64,000 bases of DNA, taken from positions 124,001 through 188,000 of the forward strand of contig CABUPO010000002.1 of NCBI GenBank assembly GCA_902493385.1, read 5' to 3'. A program made the position numbers and the translations under genes. Source of the stretch: an uncultured Lachnospiraceae bacterium. GTDB taxonomy: Bacteria > Bacillota > Clostridia > Lachnospirales > Lachnospiraceae. This document shows, one piece after another, positions 17,994 to 28,506 of the stretch. A model generated the notes under the pieces. The model was not told the origin of the DNA and made no database searches. It was given only the letters and a program-made list of their open reading frames with translations. Numbering within the stretch: the stretch's first letter is position 1; each line of letters opens with the position of its first letter.

Positions 17994-18707
17994 ATGCCTG
18001 AGAACAATTTAAATGTGCCGAAGCATGTTGCGATTATACTGGACGGCAACGGAAGATGGGCGAAAAAAAGGCTGCTTCCCAGAAACGCAGGACATGCGCA
18101 GGGCAGCAAGGTTGTTGAACAGATATGTGAAGATGCATTTGAGCTTGGAATCCAATACCTGACTGTATATGCATTTTCAACAGAGAACTGGAAACGCCCG
18201 CAGAGTGAAGTTGACGCGCTTATGAAGCTGCTTGATAAATACCTGAAGAACTGTATTGAAAGAAGCTCCAAAAATAATATGTGCGTGCGTGTAATCGGAG
18301 ATATAAGCGTTCTTGATGAGAAGATGCGGGAAAAGATTATAAGACTTGAGGATACGACTAAGAATAATACAGGGCTTAATTTTACAGTTGCGCTTAACTA
18401 TGGAAGCAGGGACGAGATGCTTCGTGCAGTCAGAGGATGTGTAAAAGGCTGTATGTCAGGTGAGTTTGGCATTGACGACATTGATGAGAAAATATTTGAA
18501 CGTTATCTTGATACGAAGGATATTCCTGACCCTGACCTGCTTATAAGAACGAGCGGTGAGGAAAGGCTCTCTAACTTCCTTTTGTGGCAGTTGGCATATA
18601 CAGAATTTTATTTTACGGATGTTCTGTGGCCGGATTTTAATAAAAATGAGCTTAAAAAGGCTATTGAATATTATGCCGGAAGAGATAGAAGATACGGTGG
18701 AGTGTAA
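17994..18707 (+). CDS. uppS: Undecaprenyl diphosphate synthase (isoprenyl transferase)
   Basis: Cis-prenyltransferase that elongates farnesyl diphosphate to the C55 lipid carrier for cell-wall synthesis. 237 residues from the ATG at 17994, with GGAGG 6 bases upstream. Motifs: HVAIILDGNGRWAKKR (catalytic Asp), AFSTENWKRP, LNYGSRDE and PDLLIRTSGEERLSNFLLWQLAYTE. First of uppS-cdsA-dxr-rseP-ispG-polC. Confidence 0.97.
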   Translation: MPENNLNVPKHVAIILDGNGRWAKKRLLPRNAGHAQGSKVVEQICEDAFELGIQYLTVYAFSTENWKRPQSEVDALMKLLDKYLKNCIERSSKNNMCVRVIGDISVLDEKMREKIIRLEDTTKNNTGLNFTVALNYGSRDEMLRAVRGCVKGCMSGEFGIDDIDEKIFERYLDTKDIPDPDLLIRTSGEERLSNFLLWQLAYTEFYFTDVLWPDFNKNELKKAIEYYAGRDRRYGGV

Positions 18708-18734
18708 TATCAGAGGAAGGGGAATAGTGATATT

Positions 18735-19547
18735 ATGTTTATAACCAGAACAATAAGCGGAGCGGTACTGCTTCTTGTAATATTTTCCGCTCTTGTCACA
18801 GGAGGTCCGGTGTGGCTTGTATTTACATGTATACTTTCCATAGCGGCGTTGACTGAATTGACAAAAGCGCTTAAGATTAACAGAACCGCTATGGTGTGGG
18901 AGGCGTACGCAGCCTGTATATTGCTGTACGCAGCGCTTGGAAGCGGCCGCTCAGAACTGATTATAGTAATATTTGCTGCATATTTTACTGTTGTTATGGC
19001 TACATATGTTATAGGGTGGCCGAAATATGATGTGGATACGTCTGCCAAATCATTTTTCTCATTCTTTTACGCGGTATTTTTAATGTCATTTCTGTATCAG
19101 ATAAGGATAATGGACGGTGGAATATATTATATGTGGCTTGTGTTTATAAGCGCATGGGGTTCCGATACATGTGCATACCTTACAGGGATACTTATAGGAA
19201 AACACAAGATGCCGGGAACATTAAGCCCTAAGAAGTCTGTAGAAGGATGTGTTGGCGGAGCGCTTGGAGCCGCTGTTATAGGCTTCATATATGGATTATA
19301 TCTGAAGGATGTTACTCTGGGAGCTGCATTTGCAGGTATATGCCTTTGCGGTTCGGTAATATCGCAGATTGGAGATCTTGCGGCTTCTGCTGTTAAGAGA
19401 AACTGTGGAATTAAGGATTACGGAAAGCTGATTCCGGGACACGGAGGCATAATGGACCGTTTTGACAGCATTATGTTTGTTTCGCCGGTTATTTACTGTA
19501 TTTTGTTTTGTATGAATATAATGGACTGTATGATTAATTTTGGATAA
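18735..19547 (+). CDS. cdsA: Phosphatidate cytidylyltransferase
   Basis: Integral membrane enzyme making CDP-diacylglycerol from phosphatidate and CTP for phospholipid synthesis. 270 residues with about eight hydrophobic segments and the C-terminal CDP signature: GDLAASAVKRNCGIKDYGKLIPGHGGIMDRFDS. The usual S-rich loop SPKKSVEGCVGG is present. Start ATG at 18735 after AGGAAGGGG. Same operon as uppS and dxr. Confidence 0.96.
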   Translation: MFITRTISGAVLLLVIFSALVTGGPVWLVFTCILSIAALTELTKALKINRTAMVWEAYAACILLYAALGSGRSELIIVIFAAYFTVVMATYVIGWPKYDVDTSAKSFFSFFYAVFLMSFLYQIRIMDGGIYYMWLVFISAWGSDTCAYLTGILIGKHKMPGTLSPKKSVEGCVGGALGAAVIGFIYGLYLKDVTLGAAFAGICLCGSVISQIGDLAASAVKRNCGIKDYGKLIPGHGGIMDRFDSIMFVSPVIYCILFCMNIMDCMINFG

Positions 19548-19561
19548 CAGGAGGCGCTTTT

Positions 19562-20695
19562 ATGAAAAGATTATCTGTACTGGGCTCAACGGGGTCAATC
19601 GGTACGCAGACGCTGCAGGTAGTAAGAGCTAATCAGGAAGACTTTGTTATAAAGGCGCTTGCGGTTAATACTAATGCAGATATGCTTTATGAGCAGGCAA
19701 AGGAATTCCATCCTGAGGTTGTATGTATATATGATATTAAGACCGCAGAGGCTAATAAGCTTCGTTTTCAGGGAGTATCGCGTCTTGTATCAGGAATGGA
19801 AGGGCTTATTGAATGCGCTGCGCTTGCAGAGACTGACATGGTAGTAGGGGCAGTAGTCGGCATGATAGGTGTGCGCCCGATAATAGAGGCGGTAAAGGCA
19901 GGAAAGGATATTGCGCTTGCCAATAAGGAGACGCTTGTTACGGCGGGGCATATAATTATGCCTCTTGCAAAAGAAAAGAACGTTAAAATCCTTCCGGTAG
20001 ACAGCGAGCATTCGGCAATATTCCAGTCTCTTAACGGAGAAAAGAGCTCGCAGCTAAAGAGGATTCTTCTTACGGCTTCCGGCGGGCCGTTCAGAGGAAT
20101 GAAGAAAGAAGAACTTAAAAAAGTAACGCTTGCCGACGCACTTAAGCATCCGAACTGGAGCATGGGCAAAAAAATAACAGTAGATTCAGCTACAATGGTA
20201 AATAAAGGACTGGAGATTATGGAGGCATCATGGTTGTTTAATGTGCCTATAGATGATATACTTGTAGTTGTGCAGCCTCAAAGTGTAATTCATTCGATGG
20301 TTGAGTATGTTGACGGGGCGGTGATTGCACAGATGGGAACGCCTGATATGAGACTTCCTATTCAGTATGCGTTATATTATCCGGACAGGGTTTTTCTGGA
20401 AGGGGAGCGGCTTGATTTCTTTAAGCTTGCACATCTTGATTTTGAAGAGCCGGACTATGATACGTTTGAAGGTTTGTCTCTTGCAGTAAGCGCGGGAAAG
20501 ACAGGAGGAAGTATGCCGACTGTTTTTAATGCCGCCAACGAGTATGCGGTTGCAAAATTCATAGGCGGACAGATTGGATTTACGGATATTACTTATATTA
20601 TACGAAAGATGATGGAATCACATAAAGTTATAGAGAATCCTGATGTTGATACGATTTTGGATATTCAAAATGAAGTGTATCAAAGGATAGGATAG
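19562..20695 (+). CDS. dxr: 1-deoxy-D-xylulose 5-phosphate reductoisomerase
   Basis: Second step of the methylerythritol phosphate isoprenoid pathway, NADPH-dependent. 377 residues. NADPH motif GSTGSIGTQTLQV at the N-terminus, ALANKETLVTAG, metal/substrate site VDSEHSAIFQ, TASGGPFRG and HPNWSMGKKITVDSATMVNKGLE. AGGAGG precedes the ATG. With ispG further on, the window carries two MEP-pathway genes feeding uppS. Confidence 0.97.
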   Translation: MKRLSVLGSTGSIGTQTLQVVRANQEDFVIKALAVNTNADMLYEQAKEFHPEVVCIYDIKTAEANKLRFQGVSRLVSGMEGLIECAALAETDMVVGAVVGMIGVRPIIEAVKAGKDIALANKETLVTAGHIIMPLAKEKNVKILPVDSEHSAIFQSLNGEKSSQLKRILLTASGGPFRGMKKEELKKVTLADALKHPNWSMGKKITVDSATMVNKGLEIMEASWLFNVPIDDILVVVQPQSVIHSMVEYVDGAVIAQMGTPDMRLPIQYALYYPDRVFLEGERLDFFKLAHLDFEEPDYDTFEGLSLAVSAGKTGGSMPTVFNAANEYAVAKFIGGQIGFTDITYIIRKMMESHKVIENPDVDTILDIQNEVYQRIG

Positions 20696-20708
20696 AGAGG
20701 ATATTTTT

Positions 20709-21875
20709 ATGAAAATAGTAATTGCACTGCTTATATTCAGTTTAATAGTAATAATACATGAATTTGGACATTTCCTTCTGGCAAGGCTTAACGGAGTGGA
20801 GGTTACGGAATTTTCACTTGGAATGGGTCCCAGAATAGTTACGTTTGTTAAGACCGATAAGGGCCTGCGCGTGAAATTTTTTGCATCGACAAAGGTATGC
20901 GAGACTACAGAAGGATGGGCGGGTAAAACCAAATATTCATTAAAGATTCTTCCGTTCGGCGGTTCCTGCATAATGCTTGGAGAAGATGACGTTGTTGAAT
21001 CGGAAAATGCATTTTGCAATAAGAGTGTGTACCAAAGAATGTCTGTTGTATTTGCCGGACCGCTGTTTAACTTCATACTTGCATTTGTCTTATCTGTCAT
21101 AATAATTGCAATTGCAGGCTATGATAAGCCTGTAGTTGTTTCCGTTGAAGATAATATGCCAATGAAAGAGGCTGGCGTACTGCCGGGGGATGAGATTGTT
21201 AAGATTAATAATACAAAAATTCATCTGGACCGTGAAATTGGCGCATATTTTACATTTAATCCGCTTACCGGCAATGAGACGATTGATTTTACGGTAAAGA
21301 GAGGCAGCGAGACGTTTGAGGTTTCTGTAAAACCAAAACTTGCCGAGGATGAGTCGGTTACAGACGGGTTTGTAAACGGAGCCATACAGGAGAAAAAGGA
21401 AGTGTCGTCTTCTTACCGCGTCGGGTTTGTGCATGGTTCGGACAGAGTTAAGGGAAATGCAGTCGACGTACTCAAATATTCAGTATATGAAGTAAAATAC
21501 TGGATTGTTACAACAGTCAAAAGTCTTGGTATGATGGTTACCGGAAAGGTAAGCAAGGATGAGATATCGGGTCCGGTAGGAATAGTGAATACAATCGGAG
21601 ATTTGGTTGATGAGACGAAGGGTTACGGAATTTCATCCGTAATGCTGACGCTTATGTCATTCTGTATACTATTGTCGGCTAACCTTGGCGTAATGAATCT
21701 GCTTCCGATTCCGGCGCTTGACGGAGGAAGGCTTTTGTTTCAGATAATAGAAGTCATCCGCAGAAAACCAGTCAACCAGGAAAAGGAAGGTCTTATAACG
21801 CTTATTGGGTTCGCAGCGCTTATGATACTCATGGTATTAATTTTATTTAATGATATTTCAAAGATAATAGGCTGA
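20709..21875 (+). CDS. rseP: RIP metalloprotease RseP (site-2 protease family)
   Basis: Intramembrane zinc protease that cleaves membrane-embedded substrates such as anti-sigma factors and remnant signal peptides. 388 residues: zinc site HEFGH (17-21) in the first membrane segment, PDZ domain (about 150-230), and the LPIPALDGGRL motif (about 332-343) in a later membrane segment. Lies between dxr and ispG as in many Clostridia. Confidence 0.95.
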   Translation: MKIVIALLIFSLIVIIHEFGHFLLARLNGVEVTEFSLGMGPRIVTFVKTDKGLRVKFFASTKVCETTEGWAGKTKYSLKILPFGGSCIMLGEDDVVESENAFCNKSVYQRMSVVFAGPLFNFILAFVLSVIIIAIAGYDKPVVVSVEDNMPMKEAGVLPGDEIVKINNTKIHLDREIGAYFTFNPLTGNETIDFTVKRGSETFEVSVKPKLAEDESVTDGFVNGAIQEKKEVSSSYRVGFVHGSDRVKGNAVDVLKYSVYEVKYWIVTTVKSLGMMVTGKVSKDEISGPVGIVNTIGDLVDETKGYGISSVMLTLMSFCILLSANLGVMNLLPIPALDGGRLLFQIIEVIRRKPVNQEKEGLITLIGFAALMILMVLILFNDISKIIG

Positions 21876-21900
21876 ATTGATTGATAAAAGGGGTGTTATT

Positions 21901-22953
21901 ATGCATCGTGATAATACTAAGACTGTATCTGTAGGAGGAGTTTTGCTTGGAGGCGGTAATCCCATACGTATTCAGTCAATGACTAATACTAAAACCGAGG
22001 ATATCAAAGCTACCGTTGAGCAGATTCACAGACTTGAAGACGCCGGCTGTGAGCTTGTCAGATGTACCGTTCCTACAATGGAGGCAGCTAAGGCTATTGC
22101 AGGCATAAAAAAGCAGATAAGTATTCCGCTTATTGCCGATATACATTTTGATTACAGAATGGCGATTGCCGCAATAGAGAACGGCGCTGATAAAATAAGG
22201 ATAAATCCCGGTAATATTGGAAGCAGAGAGCGCGTTGCAATGGTGGTAGATGCGGCAAAGAAGCGTAATATTCCGATAAGAGTCGGAGTCAACAGCGGTT
22301 CGCTTGAAAAAGAGATGATTGAGAAATACGGTGGCGTAACTGCCGGGGGAATTACTGAAAGCGCGCTTGACAAGCTTGCGATGATTGAAGAGCTGGGTTA
22401 CGATAATCTTGTAGTAAGCATTAAGTCGTCAGATGTGCTGATGAGCGTAGAAGCCCATAAAAGTATTGCAGAAAAAATGAATTATCCTATTCATGTAGGC
22501 ATAACAGAATCAGGAACAGTTATATCCGGTAATATCAAGTCCGCCATTGGCATAGGACTTATACTTAACGAGGGGATAGGAGATACTATAAGGGTTTCGC
22601 TTACAGACGATCCCGTTCAGGAAATATATTCTGCAAAGCTCATCCTTAAGACTCTTGGGTTAAGAAAGGGAGGAGTTTCGGTTGTATCGTGCCCTACCTG
22701 CGGGCGTACGAATATAGATATCATTTCCCTTGCGGGTAAGGTTGAAGACATGGTAAAGGATATTGACCTTGATATCACTGTTGCAGTAATGGGATGCGTT
22801 GTCAATGGACCGGGAGAGGCAAGAGAAGCTGATTTCGGAATAGCCGGAGGACGTGGTGAAGGTCTTTTGTTCAGAAAAGGAGAAATAATAAAAAAAGTGC
22901 CTGAAGACAGACTTCTTCCTGAACTTATGGCAGAGATTAATAAATTACTTTAA
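21901..22953 (+). CDS. ispG: 4-hydroxy-3-methylbut-2-enyl diphosphate synthase (flavodoxin/ferredoxin type)
   Basis: Iron-sulfur enzyme of the MEP pathway producing HMBPP. 350 residues. N-terminal barrel IRIQSMTNTKTEDI; cluster ligands Cys264 and Cys267 (CPTCGRT) and Cys299 with Glu306 (GCVVNGPGE). The frame is open from a TTG at 21877, but AAAAGGGG lies about 8 bases before ATG 21901, which gives the usual N-terminus. Confidence 0.97.
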   Translation: MHRDNTKTVSVGGVLLGGGNPIRIQSMTNTKTEDIKATVEQIHRLEDAGCELVRCTVPTMEAAKAIAGIKKQISIPLIADIHFDYRMAIAAIENGADKIRINPGNIGSRERVAMVVDAAKKRNIPIRVGVNSGSLEKEMIEKYGGVTAGGITESALDKLAMIEELGYDNLVVSIKSSDVLMSVEAHKSIAEKMNYPIHVGITESGTVISGNIKSAIGIGLILNEGIGDTIRVSLTDDPVQEIYSAKLILKTLGLRKGGVSVVSCPTCGRTNIDIISLAGKVEDMVKDIDLDITVAVMGCVVNGPGEAREADFGIAGGRGEGLLFRKGEIIKKVPEDRLLPELMAEINKLL

Positions 22954-22976
22954 AGACAGAACAGGTGGAGATACAT

Positions 22977-25900
22977 ATGCTGTTACTTGATGGGTTCACG
23001 ACGTTTAAAGCAGGCAGGGAATTGTCTGCTTTATTTAGTAATGTAGAACTTGTCCGCATAAGCATTAATAAGGAAGCAAGACTTGCTAATGTATATCTGG
23101 ACAGCCCTAAAATTATTGAATATTCAAAAATTGCAGCGCTTGAGGAAGAGCTATATAAGCAGATTTTCTCAGGGGGTTTTGATAAAGTACATATAGAAAT
23201 ACATTTTTCACTTTCAGGTTCTTATCCGCTGTCACGAATAATAGATTTATATAGGGGAAGTATTCTTGAGGAGCTTAGAAGCAATAATGTATTCGATTAT
23301 TATATTTTATCTAACTCGGATATTGATATTAATGATGCTGAATCCACGATACGTATTATAACAGTGAAGCAGTTTATAGCTGCCAGCAGAGAACGAAGCC
23401 TTGCAAAATGGTTTACTGATATGTTTCGTAAAAGATTTGACATGGATGTTTATGTGAAGTTCGAGTATACAGACGAAGGCAAGAAAGAGCATTCAAATGA
23501 GCCCGCGATGTATGAAGTATTTGACGTAAATTCGATGCAGAGCTTTATGGTATCTCCGGACGATTATGCAAGAGGAGTTTCGCACGAGGCCATTGTAAAC
23601 GATAAACAGCCCCAAAAGGACAGTTTGCCAAAGAAGCCGGAGAAGAAGGCTGTAAGGAAAGCTTCAAAGCAGACTTCCAAATATGAAAAATTCAAGCCGA
23701 AGGCAGCGCCAGATCCTGAGTTGATATATGGAAAAGATATAAGCGGAGATGTTATATCAATAAGCGAGATTAACGAAGAGCTTGGAGAAGTTGTTATACA
23801 GGGAATGGTGGATTCAAGCGATATACGAGAGCTTAAAACCGGAAATTTTCTTGTTATTATTAATATTACCGATTTTACTGATACTATTTCGGCAAAATTA
23901 TTTGTCAGACCGTCTGATTATGAGTATTTAAAGGATAATATTAAAGACGGAAAGTTTATAAAGATTAAAGGCAATGCTGCTGAAGATAAATACGACCATG
24001 ATATAGCTATATCAGGTATAAAAGGAATAAAGCCGGTAAAGCCGTTTTCCAATAAAGTAAAACGTGTCGATACCAGCGAAAAAAAGCGCGTTGAGCTTCA
24101 CTGTCATACACAGTTTAGTGATATGGACGGAGTAAGCGCGCCGAAAGACATATTAAAACGTGCGGTAGAATGGGGACATAAGGCGCTGGCTATTACAGAT
24201 CATGGTATAGTCCAGGCGTTCCCGGTTGCCATGCATGCCAGAGAAAAGATAAAGGATTCGGAAGATTTTAAGATTATATATGGTCTTGAGGGGTATCTTG
24301 TAGATGATGAAAAGCCTATTATAAGAAATGAAGCCGGACAGTCCTTAGATGATTCATATGTAATATTTGATATTGAAACTACAGGTCTTAATCCATATAA
24401 GCACAAAATAATAGAAATAGGAGCCGTAAAGGTTGAGGGAGGTATAATTACAGACAGATTTTCGGAATTTGTTAATCCCCTTATATCCATACCATATGAG
24501 ATAGAAGAGCTTACGCATATAACTGATTCCATGCTTAAGGATGCAGAGACGATAGATAAAGTCCTGCCGCGTTTTCTGGAATTTTGCCAGGGCTCGGCGC
24601 TTGTCGCGCACAATGCTGATTTTGATACGAATTTCATAAGAATAAAGGCGAAGGAGCTTGGCATAGATATGTGTTTTACAATATGTGATACACTTGCTCT
24701 TTCGCGTCTGCTTCTTACAGAGCTTAAGACATTTAACCTTAAAAGTGTATCTAAGGCGCTTGGTGTGGCTTTGGAAAGCCATCACAGGGCGGTTGACGAC
24801 GCAGAAGCAACAAGCGGTATATTTCTGCGGTTGTTTGAAATGCTCAAAGATAAAGAAATCTATACGTTAAAAGAGATAAATGAATCTGCGGTTGGAAATG
24901 TTGATTATATAAGGAAAACGCCATCGCATCATGTTATACTTTTAGCGGCCAGCGACGTCGGGCGTGTTAATATGTACCGTCTTGTATCAGATGCGCATAT
25001 TACATATTATAACAGACAGCCTAAAATACCTAAGAGTCTTTTGGCTTCCTGCAGGGAGGGCCTTATAATAGGTTCCGCGTGTGAAGCGGGCGAACTGTAT
25101 CAGGCTTTGATACGGGGTGAAACAAAAGAAGAGATAGAGCGGCTTATTAATTTCTATGATTACCTTGAAATACAGCCTACAGGCAATAATGAATTCATGC
25201 TCCGTGACAGAAAATACGGTATGTCAAAAGACGACGACCTACGGGAAGTTAATAAAAGAATAGTAGAACTTGGCGATGCGTATGGTAAACCGGTATGTGC
25301 AACAAGCGACGTGCATTTTCTTGATCCGGAGGATGAAATATACAGAAGAATAATAATGGCGGGAAAAGGATTTGAGGACGCTGATAAGCAGCCGCCGCTT
25401 TTTCTTCATACTACAGATGAAATGCTTGAAGAATTTTCGTATCTTGGCGAGGAAAAAGCATATGAGGTCGTAGTAGAAAATACGAATATGATTGCGGACA
25501 GAATTGAGATGATTGAGCCGGTGCGTCCGGATAAATGTCCGCCTGTATTTGAAAATTCAGACAGTGATTTAAGGACTATATGCTTTGAAAAAGCGCGCTC
25601 AATGTATGGAGATAAGCTTCCGGAGATTGTTGAGAAAAGGCTTACAAAGGAGCTTGATTCGATAATTAACAACGGCTATTCGGTCATGTATATAATAGCC
25701 CAAAAGCTTGTGTGGAAATCAAATGAGGACGGTTATCTTGTAGGCTCAAGAGGTTCAGTCGGTTCGTCGTTTGCCGCAACGATGTCGGGTATAACGGAAG
25801 TCAATCCGCTTCCGGCTCATTATTACTGCCCAAAATGCAGATATTCTGATTTTGATTCTGATATTGTAAAGCAGTTTTCTGATAAATCAGGATTTGATAT

Positions 25901-27431
25901 GCCAGACGCAAGATGTCCGGTCTGCAATGAGCTTATGAACAAAGACGGGCATAATATACCGTTTGAGACATTTCTTGGTTTTAAAGGTGATAAAGAGCCG
26001 GATATAGACCTTAACTTTTCCGGAGAATATCAGAGCAATGCCCACAAATATACAGAAGTACTGTTTGGCGAAGGCAATACGTTCAGAGCCGGAACGATAG
26101 GCACCCTCGCGGAAAAAACAGCCTATGGATATGTTATGAAATATTATGAGGAGCGCGGAATAAAAAAGCGCCGTGCTGAAATGGAAAGGATAGCGAGAGG
26201 ATGTACCGGCGTAAGAAGAACCACCGGCCAGCATCCCGGAGGTATAGTTGTTATACCGAAAGGAGAAAATATATATTCATTTACACCGATACAAAGACCG
26301 GCAAATGATATGTCGGTAGATATAATAACAACACACTTTGAATATCATTCGATTGACCATAATCTTCTTAAGCTTGATATTCTTGGACACGACGATCCTA
26401 CCATGATTAGAATGCTTCAGGATATTACGGGAATTGATGTAAAGGATATTCCGCTTAGCGATCCTAAGGTAATGTCTCTGTTTAACAGTACAGAAGCGCT
26501 TGGAATACGGCCTGATGATATTGGAGGATGCGAGCTTGGCAGTCTTGGCATCCCAGAATTTGGAACTGGTTTTTCTATGCAGATGCTTATCGAAACAGCT
26601 CCGTCAACTTTTTCCGAGCTTGTTCGTATATCAGGTCTTTCACATGGAACAGACGTATGGACTAATAACGCCCAGGACCTTATTAAATCAGGTGAATGTA
26701 CGCTTTCAACAGCCATATGTACAAGGGACGACATTATGACGTATCTTATCAGCGAGGGTGTAGAGAACAGCGCCGCGTTTAAAATAATGGAGAGTGTAAG
26801 AAAAGGAAAAGGCCTTACTGATGAAATGAAAGAGATTATGAAAAAAAATAACATACCGGAATGGTATATTGGTTCATGTCTTAAAATAAAATATATGTTT
26901 CCAAAGGCTCATGCTGTTGCATATGTAATGATGGCTATAAGGATTGCATGGTTTAAGGTATATGAACCTCTTGCGTATTATGCGGCGTTTTTCAGTATCA
27001 GGGCGAAAACCTTTGATTATGAAACTATGGCGAGAGGCAGGGATACTTTGGATAAAAACCTTGATATGCTTATGCATATGGAGAAGCCTACGGCAAAAGA
27101 TAAGGAAAGTATAAAAGACATGCGTATAGTTCAGGAAATGTATGCAAGGGGGATTAAATTTGAACCTATAGATTTATATAAGGTTAAAGCTGACCGTTTC
27201 CAGATAATTGACGGAAAGCTTATGCCGGCGCTTAATACAATTGAAGGTCTTGGAGGAATAGCGGCAGAAGCAGTAGTTAAAGAAGCGGCTAAAGGCGAGT
27301 TTTTCTCAATAGACGATTTTCGCACCAGAACAAAAATCGGAGCCAAGACAATTGAGAAGATGAAAGAACTTAATCTGTTTGGAGATCTTTCAGAGTCTAA
27401 TCAGATGTCAATTATGGATTATCTCAGGTAA
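22977..27431 (+). CDS. polC: DNA polymerase III subunit alpha, PolC type
   Basis: Main replicative polymerase of low-GC Gram-positives. 1484 residues: N-terminal domain, OB fold (about 245-345), PHP domain beginning ELHCHTQFSDMDG (about 372), inserted DnaQ-like 3'-5' exonuclease (DIETTGLNP about 465, HNADFDTNFI, HHRAVDDAEA), zinc-finger cysteines CPKC and CPVC, palm with PDIDLNFSGEYQ, and GSRGSVGSSFAA. The ATG at 22977 has GGTGGAG 6 bases upstream; the GTG at 22965 overlaps that site. End of the uppS-to-polC operon. Confidence 0.98.
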   Translation: MLLLDGFTTFKAGRELSALFSNVELVRISINKEARLANVYLDSPKIIEYSKIAALEEELYKQIFSGGFDKVHIEIHFSLSGSYPLSRIIDLYRGSILEELRSNNVFDYYILSNSDIDINDAESTIRIITVKQFIAASRERSLAKWFTDMFRKRFDMDVYVKFEYTDEGKKEHSNEPAMYEVFDVNSMQSFMVSPDDYARGVSHEAIVNDKQPQKDSLPKKPEKKAVRKASKQTSKYEKFKPKAAPDPELIYGKDISGDVISISEINEELGEVVIQGMVDSSDIRELKTGNFLVIINITDFTDTISAKLFVRPSDYEYLKDNIKDGKFIKIKGNAAEDKYDHDIAISGIKGIKPVKPFSNKVKRVDTSEKKRVELHCHTQFSDMDGVSAPKDILKRAVEWGHKALAITDHGIVQAFPVAMHAREKIKDSEDFKIIYGLEGYLVDDEKPIIRNEAGQSLDDSYVIFDIETTGLNPYKHKIIEIGAVKVEGGIITDRFSEFVNPLISIPYEIEELTHITDSMLKDAETIDKVLPRFLEFCQGSALVAHNADFDTNFIRIKAKELGIDMCFTICDTLALSRLLLTELKTFNLKSVSKALGVALESHHRAVDDAEATSGIFLRLFEMLKDKEIYTLKEINESAVGNVDYIRKTPSHHVILLAASDVGRVNMYRLVSDAHITYYNRQPKIPKSLLASCREGLIIGSACEAGELYQALIRGETKEEIERLINFYDYLEIQPTGNNEFMLRDRKYGMSKDDDLREVNKRIVELGDAYGKPVCATSDVHFLDPEDEIYRRIIMAGKGFEDADKQPPLFLHTTDEMLEEFSYLGEEKAYEVVVENTNMIADRIEMIEPVRPDKCPPVFENSDSDLRTICFEKARSMYGDKLPEIVEKRLTKELDSIINNGYSVMYIIAQKLVWKSNEDGYLVGSRGSVGSSFAATMSGITEVNPLPAHYYCPKCRYSDFDSDIVKQFSDKSGFDMPDARCPVCNELMNKDGHNIPFETFLGFKGDKEPDIDLNFSGEYQSNAHKYTEVLFGEGNTFRAGTIGTLAEKTAYGYVMKYYEERGIKKRRAEMERIARGCTGVRRTTGQHPGGIVVIPKGENIYSFTPIQRPANDMSVDIITTHFEYHSIDHNLLKLDILGHDDPTMIRMLQDITGIDVKDIPLSDPKVMSLFNSTEALGIRPDDIGGCELGSLGIPEFGTGFSMQMLIETAPSTFSELVRISGLSHGTDVWTNNAQDLIKSGECTLSTAICTRDDIMTYLISEGVENSAAFKIMESVRKGKGLTDEMKEIMKKNNIPEWYIGSCLKIKYMFPKAHAVAYVMMAIRIAWFKVYEPLAYYAAFFSIRAKTFDYETMARGRDTLDKNLDMLMHMEKPTAKDKESIKDMRIVQEMYARGIKFEPIDLYKVKADRFQIIDGKLMPALNTIEGLGGIAAEAVVKEAAKGEFFSIDDFRTRTKIGAKTIEKMKELNLFGDLSESNQMSIMDYLR

Positions 27432-27466
27432 AAGTGTGTTTTATTTGTGTTTTTTATACATCTTTC

Positions 27467-27495
27467 TTGAAAAAAAGGTGAAATTAAGGTATATT
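27467..27495 (+). promoter_or_regulatory. Sigma-A promoter for the HTH-CBS gene
   Basis: -35 TTGAAA (27467-27472), 17-bp spacer, -10 TATATT (27490-27495). The expected start near 27502 is 26 bases before the gene's ATG, with GGGGGAGG between. Confidence 0.7.
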
Positions 27496-27527
27496 AAATA
27501 CATTATTTAAAAAGGGGGAGGTATTTT

Positions 27528-28421
27528 ATGGAGAATATCGATAAAGAGATAGGAGTTTTCGATAAATTTCTGGAATTTGCTGACATATCATCTGTATTCA
27601 AGGTTTTATCACGTACTGAATACATAATTCTTTGGAAAATAATATCAAAATCTGAAAAAGACGCTGCTGACGGAGGCCGCCTTTATCTTGAAGATATTAA
27701 AAATGATCTTAATATTGCGATGCCGAAGGTGTCGGAGATTGTCCGGGCAATGAGTGAAGAAGGATGGCTTTTATGGAAGCTTGACGCCGATACTAAAAAA
27801 ACATATATTGAAGTTACCGACTCTGGCCGTGAAAAGTGCAATATGCAGCGTGAAGGCATGAGAAAAATCAGGGAAAGACTTGAATGTGAGACCAATGAAA
27901 AGGACAAAGAAGGTTTCCTTAATGTAGCACGCAAATATAAGGAGATAATTGACGAAGAGATAGATAAGACAGAAGCATATTTTGATTTGATGTTTGGAAG
28001 AAGCCAAAGCTCGTTAAATATTCTTGGGTTACTGAGACCGAAAAGCACGGTAACTTATGTTATAGATGATTACTCAATTAAGAAGGTATTAGAGGTTCTG
28101 AGAGAGAGTGGCTTTGCTACAATACCTGTTATTAATAAAAACGGGGTATACAGAGGAACTGTAAGCGAGGGCGATTTGTTATGGTATATTGACGCTTATA
28201 GTGTAGAACATATTAACGAAGCAAAAGTATCAGATATTGTGAATACTGAACGTAATCCGTCAGTTCATGATGTTGTGAACAGTAAAACGCTCCTTGACAG
28301 CCTTATGAAACAGAATTTCCTTTGCATGGTTGACGATAGAGATTGTTTTATAGGAATCATTACAAGAAAAGACATAATAATGTATCTGGAAGAGCAGGTA
28401 GAAAAAAGACATACTAAATAA
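27528..28421 (+). CDS. Winged-helix regulator with tandem CBS domains
   Basis: Predicted DNA-binding sensor of 297 residues. A MarR-like winged helix occupies about 20-110 (LSRTEYIILWKIISK, MPKVSEIVRAMSEEGWL, KKTYIEVTDSGREK), followed by a charged helical linker (to about 155) and two CBS repeats (about 175-290: ATIPVINKNGVYRGTVSEGDLL and FLCMVDDRDCFIGIITRKDII). CBS pairs usually bind adenine nucleotides, so it probably senses energy or nucleotide state. It has its own promoter and terminator and so is monocistronic. Targets unknown. Confidence 0.85.
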   Translation: MENIDKEIGVFDKFLEFADISSVFKVLSRTEYIILWKIISKSEKDAADGGRLYLEDIKNDLNIAMPKVSEIVRAMSEEGWLLWKLDADTKKTYIEVTDSGREKCNMQREGMRKIRERLECETNEKDKEGFLNVARKYKEIIDEEIDKTEAYFDLMFGRSQSSLNILGLLRPKSTVTYVIDDYSIKKVLEVLRESGFATIPVINKNGVYRGTVSEGDLLWYIDAYSVEHINEAKVSDIVNTERNPSVHDVVNSKTLLDSLMKQNFLCMVDDRDCFIGIITRKDIIMYLEEQVEKRHTK

Positions 28422-28428
28422 ATTCAAT

Positions 28429-28483
28429 AAAAAAGAACTGTTGCGGGAGGTATTAGAACCTATAAGCATAAGTTCTTTTTTAT
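28429..28483 (+). terminator. Terminator after the HTH-CBS gene
   Basis: AAAAAAGAACT (28429-28439) pairs with AGTTCTTTTTT (28471-28481); a small inner AGGT/ACCT stem sits in the loop. T-rich on the plus strand and, by symmetry, on the minus strand. Confidence 0.85.
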
Positions 28484-28506
28484 TGTACAGGAAAATGTGT
28501 TTTACT